Source of the DNA: Candidatus Margulisiibacteriota bacterium
GTDB taxonomy: Bacteria; Margulisbacteria; WOR-1; O2-12-FULL-45-9
NCBI GenBank assembly: GCA_028714935.1
Contig: JAQTLJ010000060.1
Coordinates: 1-7,516 of the forward strand
Length of the DNA: 7,516 bases
Direction of reading: 5' to 3'
Shown here: piece after piece, positions 1 to 5,740 of the stretch
How positions within the stretch are numbered: the first letter of the stretch is position 1
Layout: each line of letters opens with the position of its first letter
Translations under genes and position numbers: made by a program
The notes under the pieces: generated by a model
Databases searched by the model: none
Seen by the model: the letters and a program-made list of their open reading frames with translations, nothing else
Told to the model about the DNA's origin: nothing

Positions 1-526
1 GGTCGCGCCGGCAAACGTGACGGTCGGGATCAATCAAAGTCAAACGTTTACTGTAACCGCAAAAAATAGCGCCGGTTTTATTATCCAGGTCAATCCGACC
101 TGGAGCGTCAGCGGCGGGATCGGCACGATCAGCTCGAGCGGCCTGTTTGTCGCAGGCGGTACCGCCGGACAGGGGACTGTGACCGCGACCTACGGCACCA
201 AAACCGCTTCTGCGACCGTGATCATAACTGAAAATGGCTGGATCGAAGGGCTGGTCTCAAGCAAACTTGGCGCGACTGCGAGTAAAAAAGTCTATTTGTC
301 AGAGGCGCCAACATTATTTGACTTTACTGAAACGGACGGCAGTTACTCAATCTCGAATATACCGCCCGGGACATATTGGGTAATAATTGATGCTGATGCC
401 ACGTTCCTAGCCGCTTCACAGGAAGTGACAGTTGGCCGGGGGCAGGTGGTAAGCGGGAAAGATTTTTATTTAGAGACGCAGCCCGGCATCCCGGATATTC
501 CGACTACAACCTTGCCCGAATTTTAA
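1..526 (+). CDS. Secreted/surface protein with Ig-like and carboxypeptidase-regulatory-like domains (C-terminal part)
   Basis: The reading frame is open from base 2 at the window edge, so the protein begins upstream and only its last ~174 residues are visible. The GTG at 17 is internal, not a start. The first ~75 residues look like a bacterial Ig-like (Big_2-type) domain: an alternating beta pattern with a PTWSVSGG core, then GTISSSGLF, then a GTVTATYG closing strand. Next comes a carboxypeptidase-regulatory-like beta sandwich (about bases 235-470) with GWIEGLV, ETDGSYSISNIPPGTYWV and a final DFYLE strand. The protein ends in a short Pro/Thr tail without an LPXTG-plus-membrane anchor, dockerin or recognisable sorting domain. 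Such domain chains are typical of large exported adhesins or cell-surface proteins; the ligand cannot be told. The stop is followed after 2 bases by the next gene, suggesting co-transcription. Domain calls are by eye from pattern; the surface role is inference because the signal peptide lies outside the window. Confidence 0.8.
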   Translation, partial: VAPANVTVGINQSQTFTVTAKNSAGFIIQVNPTWSVSGGIGTISSSGLFVAGGTAGQGTVTATYGTKTASATVIITENGWIEGLVSSKLGATASKKVYLSEAPTLFDFTETDGSYSISNIPPGTYWVIIDADATFLAASQEVTVGRGQVVSGKDFYLETQPGIPDIPTTTLPEF

Positions 527-528
527 TC

Positions 529-870
529 ATGGCAGAGGAGCGCAACCCGGCTGAGATCGGCCGCGCGATCGCCGGCGAATATTTAAGCAAGCGCGGCTGG
601 GCGCTGGAGTGGCGCCGGACGCTTAATCGCCAGCTATACCCCGGCTTCCAGCGAGAAGAATTTGAGGAAAAGGAAAAGCGCTGCGACCAGATGGAAGAAG
701 AGGCGGAAGAGATCTTTTCCCGGAATGTTGAGCGCTGGAGGCACCGGACCACGCCGGAAGCACAAGTCGTCCTTCAGTCCATAGTCAAGATGCTGGGGAA
801 AAGAAATGATCTGGGTTTTTTTGCCAAGAAGATCGTCGGCCGGTTAAAAACAGAACTCGGATCGATTTAA
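529..870 (+). CDS. Small charged protein of unknown function
   Basis: This encodes 113 residues that I do not recognise. It starts at ATG 529, two bases after the preceding stop, and the space before it has no Shine-Dalgarno sequence, so translation is probably coupled to the gene upstream. There is no signal peptide or membrane segment, so a cytoplasmic location is likely. The N-terminus (IGRAIAGEYLSKRGWALEW) looks helical. Residues ~44-66 are very rich in Glu/Lys/Arg (EEFEEKEKRCDQMEEEAEEI) and could form a coiled coil or long charged helix. The C-terminal third (VVLQSIVKMLGKRNDLGFFAKKIVGRL) is amphipathic and basic. The N-terminus faintly resembles YraN/UPF0102 proteins, but the GEIDL-type nuclease motif is absent, so I do not assign it. 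The codon style (GCG-ATC-GCC) matches the neighbours, supporting a real gene. The promoter of the next gene starts one base after its stop. Confidence 0.6.
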   Translation: MAEERNPAEIGRAIAGEYLSKRGWALEWRRTLNRQLYPGFQREEFEEKEKRCDQMEEEAEEIFSRNVERWRHRTTPEAQVVLQSIVKMLGKRNDLGFFAKKIVGRLKTELGSI

Positions 871-879
871 TGGTATAAT
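871..879 (+). promoter_or_regulatory. Extended -10 promoter TGGTATAAT of the Ca2+-ATPase gene
   Basis: The sequence is a perfect extended -10 element: TG at 871-872, one spacer base, then TATAAT at 874-879. It begins directly after the TAA of the preceding gene. I see no convincing -35 box at the usual distance, which is tolerated by extended -10 promoters. With the usual ~7-base spacing the transcript would start near base 886, only about 3 bases before ATG 889. The leader would therefore be nearly absent. The bases in between (ACTCCTCG) resemble an anti-Shine-Dalgarno sequence rather than a ribosome binding site, which supports leaderless translation. Confidence 0.7.
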
Positions 880-888
880 TACTCCTCG

Positions 889-3408
889 ATGGTTGCTTTT
901 TATCGTCTTGATTTTGCGGCGGCTGCCGCACAGCTTAAAACCGACCTCAAATCGGGCCTGGCTTCGGAGGAAGCCGGGAAACGCCTGCTGACCTATGGCC
1001 AGAACCGCTTAACCGAGAAAAGCCGCCGGTCTTTATTGGCCATCTTTTTCAACCAGTTCACCGAGTTCCTTATCATCATTCTGATAGCCGCGGCGGTCAT
1101 CTCCGGTTTTTTGGGCGAGTGGAACGATGCGATCGCGATAATTGCGATCGTGGTTATTAACGCCGTGCTGGGATCAAGCCAGGAGATCCGGGCGGAGAAG
1201 GCGATCGCCGCCCTGAAGAAGCTGTCGGTACCGCAGGTAACAGTGATCCGCGACGGGGCGTTTCGCAAAATATCTTCCACAGAATTAGTCCCTGGCGATC
1301 TGGTGCTGCTGGAAACGGGAGCCTTTGTCCCGGCCGATCTGCGCCTGGCCGAGGCGGTCAATTTAAAGATCGACGAGTCAGCTTTGACCGGCGAATCGCA
1401 AACTGTTGATAAGCAGAGCGAGCTTTTAACTGAAGATAATTTGCCGGTGGCCGACCAGAATAACATGGCTTTTTCCGGTACGGTCGTGACCTATGGGCGG
1501 GGCAAAGGCATCGTTATGGCGACCGGGATGGCCACGGAGCTGGGCAAGATCGCTGAACTGATCGCTTCGGAAGTGGAAACCAAAACGCCCCTGGAGAAAA
1601 AATTCAACGATTTCGGCAAGTGGCTGGGCGGGATTGCGCTTCTGATCTGTGCTTTCATATTCCTGGCCGGGTTCATTTTAAAGGAAGCCAGTGTGGCCGA
1701 GATGTTCTTGACCTCCGTTTCGCTGGCGGTGGCGGCGATCCCCGAGGGATTGCCGGCGGTGGTGACGATCTCCCTGGCGCTGGGGGCGTACCGTTTAGTT
1801 CGGAGGCAGTCGATCATCCGCAAGCTGCCGGCGGTCGAAACGCTGGGGAGCGTCACGGTCATCTGTTCCGATAAGACCGGGACGCTGACCGAAAACAGGA
1901 TGACGGTTGAAGAGGTGGAAGCCTTAGGTGAACGCAAATTGCTCCTCCTGGGCGCCGCGTTGTGTAATGATGCCAGGCTGACCCTTGGCGATCCGACAGA
2001 GATCGCCCTGATCGTTGCGGCGGATAAAGAAGGCTTGAAGAAAGAGGAGTTGGAAGAGCGCTATCCCCGCCTGCTGGAGATCCCATTTGACTCTAAAACA
2101 AAAAGAATGACCACGCTGCACAAATACGCGGCAGAAAAGGGTTTCATCGCGTTTACTAAGGGGGCGCTGGATGTCGTTCTCGATCGCTGCGTAAATCTCA
2201 GCAGCGAGCAAAAGCGTCAGATCCTGTCCCAGGCAGAAGCGCTGGCCCAGCAGGGGAGAAGGATTTTGGCGCTGGCCTGCAAGCGTTATGAGCTCTTTCC
2301 GGATAAGCTGGTCGAAACTGATCTGCAGTATCTCGGCTTCCTGTCGATGGTCGACCCGATCCGGCCGGAAGTCAAAGCGGCGGTGGACAAATGCCGGCAG
2401 GCAGGGATCCTGCCGATCATGATAACTGGAGACCACCGGCTGACTGCCTTGGCAGTTGCCAGGGAGCTGGGAATTACCGACCGTGAGACAGAAGTGATCG
2501 AGGGGCGCGACCTTCAAGGGAAAGATCTGACCCGCTACCGGGTTTTTGCCCGAGTTTCGCCGGAGCATAAACTTGATATTATTAACGCCTTTAAGAGTAA
2601 AGGCGAGATCGTGGCAATGACCGGCGACGGAGTGAATGACGCGCCGGCGCTCAAAGTGGCGGACATCGGCGTGGCGATGGGTATTACCGGGACTGATGTG
2701 GCCAAAGAGGCTTCCGATATGGTCCTGGCGGACGATAACTTTGCCACGATCGTTGGCGCGATCGAGGAGGGGAGAGGGATCTATGACAACATCCTGAAGT
2801 TCGTCCGTTATATCCTGACGACCAACAGCGGCGAGATCTTCACCATGTTCTTTTCGATCCTGTTGCGTTTTCCGCTCCCCCTCTTGCCGATCCAGATCCT
2901 TTGGATCAATCTGGTGACCGACGGCCTGCCGGGCTTGGCGTTAACCATGGAGCCGGTGGAAAAAGACATAATGAAGCGGCCGCCCAGGAAGCCGGACGAA
3001 TCGATCACGGGCCATGGCTTGCTCTGGAGCATGATCGGGATCGGGGCGTTAATGGCGCTGATCACCCTTTCATTATTTGTTTTTGGGCGGGGAGAGTCGC
3101 TGGCTAAAGCACGAACCTTGGCTTTTTCCGCTTTGTCTTTCCTGCAGATGGCCCATGTTCTAAACTGCAAGTCGCTTGATAAATCGTTATTTAAGGTCGG
3201 GCTTTTCAATAACCTGTACTTGATCGGCGCGATTTTCTCAACTGTAATATTGCAGATAATAGTTATCCAGCTGCCGTTGCTGCAGAATATTTTTAATACC
3301 ACTTATCTAAGCCTGAATGACTGGCTGTTGGTTGGCGGCCTCTCCCTTTCCCCGATCGTTATAGTTGAACTGCGTAAATTAGTTTTCCGGCCAATTAAAC
3401 TGTCGTAA
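889..3408 (+). CDS. Cation-transporting P-type ATPase, P2A type (probable Ca2+ exporter)
   Basis: An 839-residue inner-membrane ATP-driven pump that probably exports Ca2+ (family knowledge: SERCA/PMR1/PacL group). The Gly-Leu-x-x-x-x-A/yGxN cation-ATPase N-terminal region is at ~22-40. Actuator motif TGES is at 167-170. Phosphorylation motif CSDKTGTLT is at 326-334, with catalytic Asp328. Nucleotide-domain F400 and KGA 424-426, MITGD 511-515 and MTGDGVNDAP 577-586 all follow. About ten membrane segments fit ~57-75, 80-97, 244-263, 271-299, 643-661, 664-683, 712-733, 742-760, 771-796 and 808-828. Calcium ligands of SERCA are matched in M4 (PEGLP, E286), M5 (N646, E649) and M6 (N674, T677, D678), which argues for Ca2+ over Na+/K+ or Mg2+. 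The M8 Glu of SERCA (E908) is Gln753 here. The nucleotide domain is compact, so the protein is shorter than SERCA (~1000 residues). ATG 889 is chosen from promoter position and family N-terminus. Substrate specificity is inferred. Confidence 0.93.
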   Translation: MVAFYRLDFAAAAAQLKTDLKSGLASEEAGKRLLTYGQNRLTEKSRRSLLAIFFNQFTEFLIIILIAAAVISGFLGEWNDAIAIIAIVVINAVLGSSQEIRAEKAIAALKKLSVPQVTVIRDGAFRKISSTELVPGDLVLLETGAFVPADLRLAEAVNLKIDESALTGESQTVDKQSELLTEDNLPVADQNNMAFSGTVVTYGRGKGIVMATGMATELGKIAELIASEVETKTPLEKKFNDFGKWLGGIALLICAFIFLAGFILKEASVAEMFLTSVSLAVAAIPEGLPAVVTISLALGAYRLVRRQSIIRKLPAVETLGSVTVICSDKTGTLTENRMTVEEVEALGERKLLLLGAALCNDARLTLGDPTEIALIVAADKEGLKKEELEERYPRLLEIPFDSKTKRMTTLHKYAAEKGFIAFTKGALDVVLDRCVNLSSEQKRQILSQAEALAQQGRRILALACKRYELFPDKLVETDLQYLGFLSMVDPIRPEVKAAVDKCRQAGILPIMITGDHRLTALAVARELGITDRETEVIEGRDLQGKDLTRYRVFARVSPEHKLDIINAFKSKGEIVAMTGDGVNDAPALKVADIGVAMGITGTDVAKEASDMVLADDNFATIVGAIEEGRGIYDNILKFVRYILTTNSGEIFTMFFSILLRFPLPLLPIQILWINLVTDGLPGLALTMEPVEKDIMKRPPRKPDESITGHGLLWSMIGIGALMALITLSLFVFGRGESLAKARTLAFSALSFLQMAHVLNCKSLDKSLFKVGLFNNLYLIGAIFSTVILQIIVIQLPLLQNIFNTTYLSLNDWLLVGGLSLSPIVIVELRKLVFRPIKLS

Positions 3409-3462
3409 TCGCGTCACTTTTTTAAGCTCTGATCGTGGCAATAAAGTTGCTGGAATGCTGGC
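3409..3462 (+). other. Short intergenic gap, ATPase to lipoprotein
   Basis: These 54 bases carry a six-T run (3418-3423) but no GC-rich hairpin in front of it, so I do not call a terminator. A weak extended -10-like string, TGGCAATAA, lies at 3436-3444; it would start transcription about 12 bases before the lipoprotein ATG. No clear Shine-Dalgarno sequence precedes that ATG. Whether the lipoprotein-secretin pair has its own promoter here or is read through from the ATPase is undecided. Confidence 0.3.
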
Positions 3463-3846
3463 ATGAAGATATTGATCGCCGCACTGCTGTTATTGACCAT
3501 GTTTTTTTCCTCTTGCGCCTCACAGGAAAAGGTCTCGGTTGAGCCGGGAACTGAAACCACAATCACACCCGAAGCAGAAATGCTGGAAATGCCCAGCCGG
3601 GAAGCGGTCTTCGTTTATGGCAGCACAAAAGATCTGCCCAGGATAGTTACCTTAAAATTGGCGGGCGAGCCTTTCCTCTTCCCATCCGGCTACGTGCGGT
3701 TAGCTGGGGTGGTCAGTGGGGGTAAACCGGTAGCTCTAATCGAGATCGGGGGGAGGGGGCTCGCCTTGGAGAAAGGAGACAAGATCAATGATTATCGAAT
3801 TGCTGGCATTACTAGCGATAATGTCTTACTTAAGAAAGGGGATTAG
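3463..3846 (+). CDS. Lipoprotein with PilP/GspC-like domain
   Basis: This encodes 127 residues. The N-terminus is a lipoprotein signal: Met-Lys, a hydrophobic stretch (ILIAALLLLTMFF) and lipobox FSSC with the acylated Cys18. Position -3 is Phe rather than the usual Leu, but the overall signal is clear. After a Glu/Thr-rich linker (~20-45), the C-terminal part (~72-125) has the short beta-repeat pattern of the PilP and GspC homology-region fold: YVRLAGVVSGGKPVALIEIGG, then a glycine turn with EKGDKINDYRIAGITSDNVLL. In type IV pilus and type II secretion machines this domain sits in the periplasm and contacts the secretin. The gene ends 3 bases before a secretin gene, exactly the pilP-pilQ order, which strongly supports that partner. 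The usual inner-membrane partners PilM, PilN and PilO are not in the window. The fold assignment is by pattern and context, not by search. ATG 3463 is the only start giving a complete lipoprotein signal. Confidence 0.72.
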   Translation: MKILIAALLLLTMFFSSCASQEKVSVEPGTETTITPEAEMLEMPSREAVFVYGSTKDLPRIVTLKLAGEPFLFPSGYVRLAGVVSGGKPVALIEIGGRGLALEKGDKINDYRIAGITSDNVLLKKGD

Positions 3847-3849
3847 AGA

Positions 3850-5004
3850 ATGAGACTAGTGTTCGGTATCTGCTTTATTATGCTGATTGGATTGGGGACG
3901 GTAAAGGCTGAAGCGTTAATTCCAATGATCGATTTTGAAGACGCGCCGGTGATCAATGTCGTCCAGGCTTTGGCCAAAAGCGCCGGGCTTGATCTAGTCT
4001 TATCCGGGGACCAGGCCCAGGGCCAGGCCAGGAAAGCGACCATCCATTTAAAGGATGTTACGGCCGACGAGGCGATTGATTTTATTCTGCGGACCAACGG
4101 TTTTAATTATGAAAGGAAGGGAAAAGTGCTGCTGGTCTCTTCTCTCCCCCAGGACCTTGCCCAGACGGCTTATAAGACGGAAGCGCAGGTGACGCGCTTA
4201 AAATATTTATCGGCCGGCAAAGCATCCGAACTATTGGGCAAGATTTTCCCGGCCGCAGTTTTCCAGGCCGGCGGCAACTCCAATACGCTGATCATTCGCG
4301 GCCGGGAGATGGAGATCAAAGACGCAAAAGAACTGCTGCTTGCCATTGACAAGCGCGCACCGCAGATCTTGATCGAGAGCCGGGTTGTTGAATTGTCGCA
4401 AAGCGATTCGGTGAAGCTCGGGATATCTTACGGCAACGGCGCGTACAAATTCATCACCAATAAGACAACCAGGAAAACGGCGCCGGCGGAAGACCTGACG
4501 TCGACCTTGAACGCCCTGGTCACTGACGGCCGGGCCAATATCATTGCCAGCCCGCGGATCGCCACGCTGGATAACCAGGAAGCGCTGATCAATATCGGCA
4601 GTCGGATCCCCTATGCCGTCCCGGTCAGCAGCGGCAGCAGTACAACGCAATGGACGGTCGATTACATAGACGCCGGCGTTAAGTTAAAGATCACGCCGCA
4701 GCTGGGGCAGGATGGGGACATCACGACTTTTATCCAGCCGGAGGTGTCGTCGGTTTCCGAATGGCGGACAACCTCGGCCGGGGATTTTCCGGTAATTTCC
4801 ACCCGCAACGCCTCGGCGACCGTCCGGGTCAAAGACGGCGAAACGATCGTTATCGGCGGTCTTTTGTCAGAAACGGAAAGAGAGAATATTTCTAAGGTCC
4901 CGATTGTCGGCCAGATCCCGGTCCTGGGGCTATTATTTCAAAACCGGACGATAGAAAAGGGGAAAACCGAGATCGTCTTTCTGATCACGCCGCATGTGAT
5001 CTAA
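3850..5004 (+). CDS. Compact secretin (PilQ/GspD-type outer-membrane pore)
   Basis: This encodes 384 residues of the bacterial secretin superfamily, which assemble multimeric channels in the outer membrane for pili or secreted proteins. A signal peptide covers 1-20, with likely cleavage after VKA. Residues ~26-98 form an STN/N0 domain (IDFEDAPVINVVQALAKSAG, then HLKDVTADEAIDFILRTNG). Residues ~110-180 form one N1-type ring domain (RLKYLSAGKASELLGKIFP, then NTLIIRG). The secretin domain runs ~186-384 with hallmarks ANIIASPRIATLDNQEALI, GSRIPYAV, DAGVKLKITP, the VKDGETIVIGGLL core and the terminal VPIVGQIPVLGLLF and KTEIVFLITPHVI strands. It is much shorter than typical PilQ or GspD (about 600 or more): no AMIN domains, one N1-type repeat and a short stretch before SPRIATLDN. 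A purine-rich GGGGA about 8 bases upstream can serve as ribosome binding site. It follows the PilP/GspC-like lipoprotein by 3 bases. Pilus versus secretion use cannot be decided from this window. Confidence 0.92.
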   Translation: MRLVFGICFIMLIGLGTVKAEALIPMIDFEDAPVINVVQALAKSAGLDLVLSGDQAQGQARKATIHLKDVTADEAIDFILRTNGFNYERKGKVLLVSSLPQDLAQTAYKTEAQVTRLKYLSAGKASELLGKIFPAAVFQAGGNSNTLIIRGREMEIKDAKELLLAIDKRAPQILIESRVVELSQSDSVKLGISYGNGAYKFITNKTTRKTAPAEDLTSTLNALVTDGRANIIASPRIATLDNQEALINIGSRIPYAVPVSSGSSTTQWTVDYIDAGVKLKITPQLGQDGDITTFIQPEVSSVSEWRTTSAGDFPVISTRNASATVRVKDGETIVIGGLLSETERENISKVPIVGQIPVLGLLFQNRTIEKGKTEIVFLITPHVI

Positions 5005-5726
5005 AGTGAGACTAGCTTGATCGTCCCCAGCGCTCCCAGCTGGTCGTCTTTAATGATCAATACGCCATCAAGATTTCTGATCTTTTTTGCGAGCTTTAAA
5101 CCCTGGTCGATATCCGCGATCTCTTTGATGACATTGCCGATGGCGGTGGCGGCTGCGTCGGCCAGCACGGCGCTTTGAGCGATCACGACCACGGCGTCAG
5201 CCTTGCCAAAACTGAAAGAATGGCCGACCGTCCCTGAGGAACAGCAGACGGAGAAAGGCTTTGGCCGCGGGTCGATTTCCAGGGCGATCTTTTCCGAAAA
5301 GGGCGAATTGCCGGCAAAAATGCCGACTTTCCGCGTCTGGTTTATTTTAAGGAAAATATCGCCGCCGTTTTCCACAATGATCTCATCAGTAAAAGCCCGC
5401 AAGTCTTTGCCTACATATTCCGCGATCGCTCCGGCAACGGCGGCCATCGGGCCGACCTTGGCTTTGCGGGTCGCCTCGGCCATTTCCTTAACGATCATTG
5501 GGGCATCGTAGCGGATCCGGTGGGGAGCGTAAGTCTTGCCGAATTGCGGGTCGGAAGCAATGTATTTTTCAATGTCGGTCCGGTATTTCAGGACATAGGC
5601 CAGCGCTTTGTCGTATAGATTTTTCTCTGCCAGGATTAAAAGGTCAGTCTCTTTTTCGATGATCTCGAATTTGACCAGGTTATCAGCCCTGACATAATTG
5701 CGGTAAGCCCGCTCCTGGTAAACCAT
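5001..5726 (-). CDS. UPF0280-family protein (ApbE-like fold)
   Basis: This encodes 241 residues, the normal length for UPF0280. It reads from ATG at 5726 down to TAG at 5001-5003. Family-typical blocks are visible: MVYQERAYRNYVR at the N-terminus, KETDLLILAEKNL at 25-37, VGPMAAVAGAIAEYVG at 91-106, IIVENGGDIFL at 116-126, CCSSGTVGHSFSFGKADAV at 161-179 and LADAAATAIGN at 188-198. The last blocks recall ApbE flavin transferases, to which UPF0280 is related, but the biochemical role of this family is not established. No signal peptide or membrane segment is seen, so it is probably cytosolic. Its stop overlaps the convergent secretin stop by 4 bases. The start is 14 bases from a divergent phosphoesterase gene, and a GGGGG ribosome-binding stretch lies 9 bases before the ATG. 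Context gives no pathway. Confidence 0.9.
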   Translation of the reverse strand: MVYQERAYRNYVRADNLVKFEIIEKETDLLILAEKNLYDKALAYVLKYRTDIEKYIASDPQFGKTYAPHRIRYDAPMIVKEMAEATRKAKVGPMAAVAGAIAEYVGKDLRAFTDEIIVENGGDIFLKINQTRKVGIFAGNSPFSEKIALEIDPRPKPFSVCCSSGTVGHSFSFGKADAVVVIAQSAVLADAAATAIGNVIKEIADIDQGLKLAKKIRNLDGVLIIKDDQLGALGTIKLVSL

Positions 5727-5734
5727 GTTATAAT
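5726..5734 (+). promoter_or_regulatory. Extended -10 promoter TGTTATAAT of the phosphoesterase gene
   Basis: TG at 5726-5727, one spacer, TATAAT at 5729-5734: an exact extended -10 element. The GTG start codon of the phosphoesterase lies at 5741, exactly where the first transcribed base is expected (about 7 bases downstream). The mRNA is therefore probably leaderless. The first base of the element overlaps the start codon of the divergent UPF0280 gene, and the element lies inside that gene's 5' leader. No good -35 box is visible. Confidence 0.68.
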
Positions 5735-5735
5735 A

Positions 5736-5740
5736 CCCCC
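5736..5740 (-). promoter_or_regulatory. Ribosome binding site GGGGG of the UPF0280 gene
   Basis: On the minus strand GGGGG precedes ATG 5726 by 9 bases. This supports that start and shows a leadered mRNA for UPF0280, in contrast to the divergent phosphoesterase gene, whose GTG begins on the next base of the opposite strand. Confidence 0.5.

Noticed and set aside
529..870. YraN/UPF0102 endonuclease-like assignment for the small protein
   Set aside because: Only the N-terminal helix is vaguely similar; the characteristic GEIDL and catalytic positions are missing.
993..1466. Long open frame on the minus strand inside the ATPase gene (others at 1491-1937, 1924-2568, 2808-3302)
   Set aside because: All are antisense to a clearly functional P-type ATPase with complete motifs; the translations show no family features and follow from GC-rich codon bias.
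3455..3466. Three-codon upstream frame (Met-Leu-Ala-stop) overlapping the lipoprotein start as ATGA
   Set aside because: No ribosome binding site and very short; likely chance, though the ATGA overlap would allow coupling.
4231..4650. Minus-strand open frame inside the secretin gene
   Set aside because: Antisense to conserved secretin motifs; low-complexity Arg/Asp-rich translation with no recognisable domain.
5203..5511. Plus-strand open frame inside the UPF0280 gene
   Set aside because: It covers the conserved UPF0280 core on the other strand and has no start context or family likeness.
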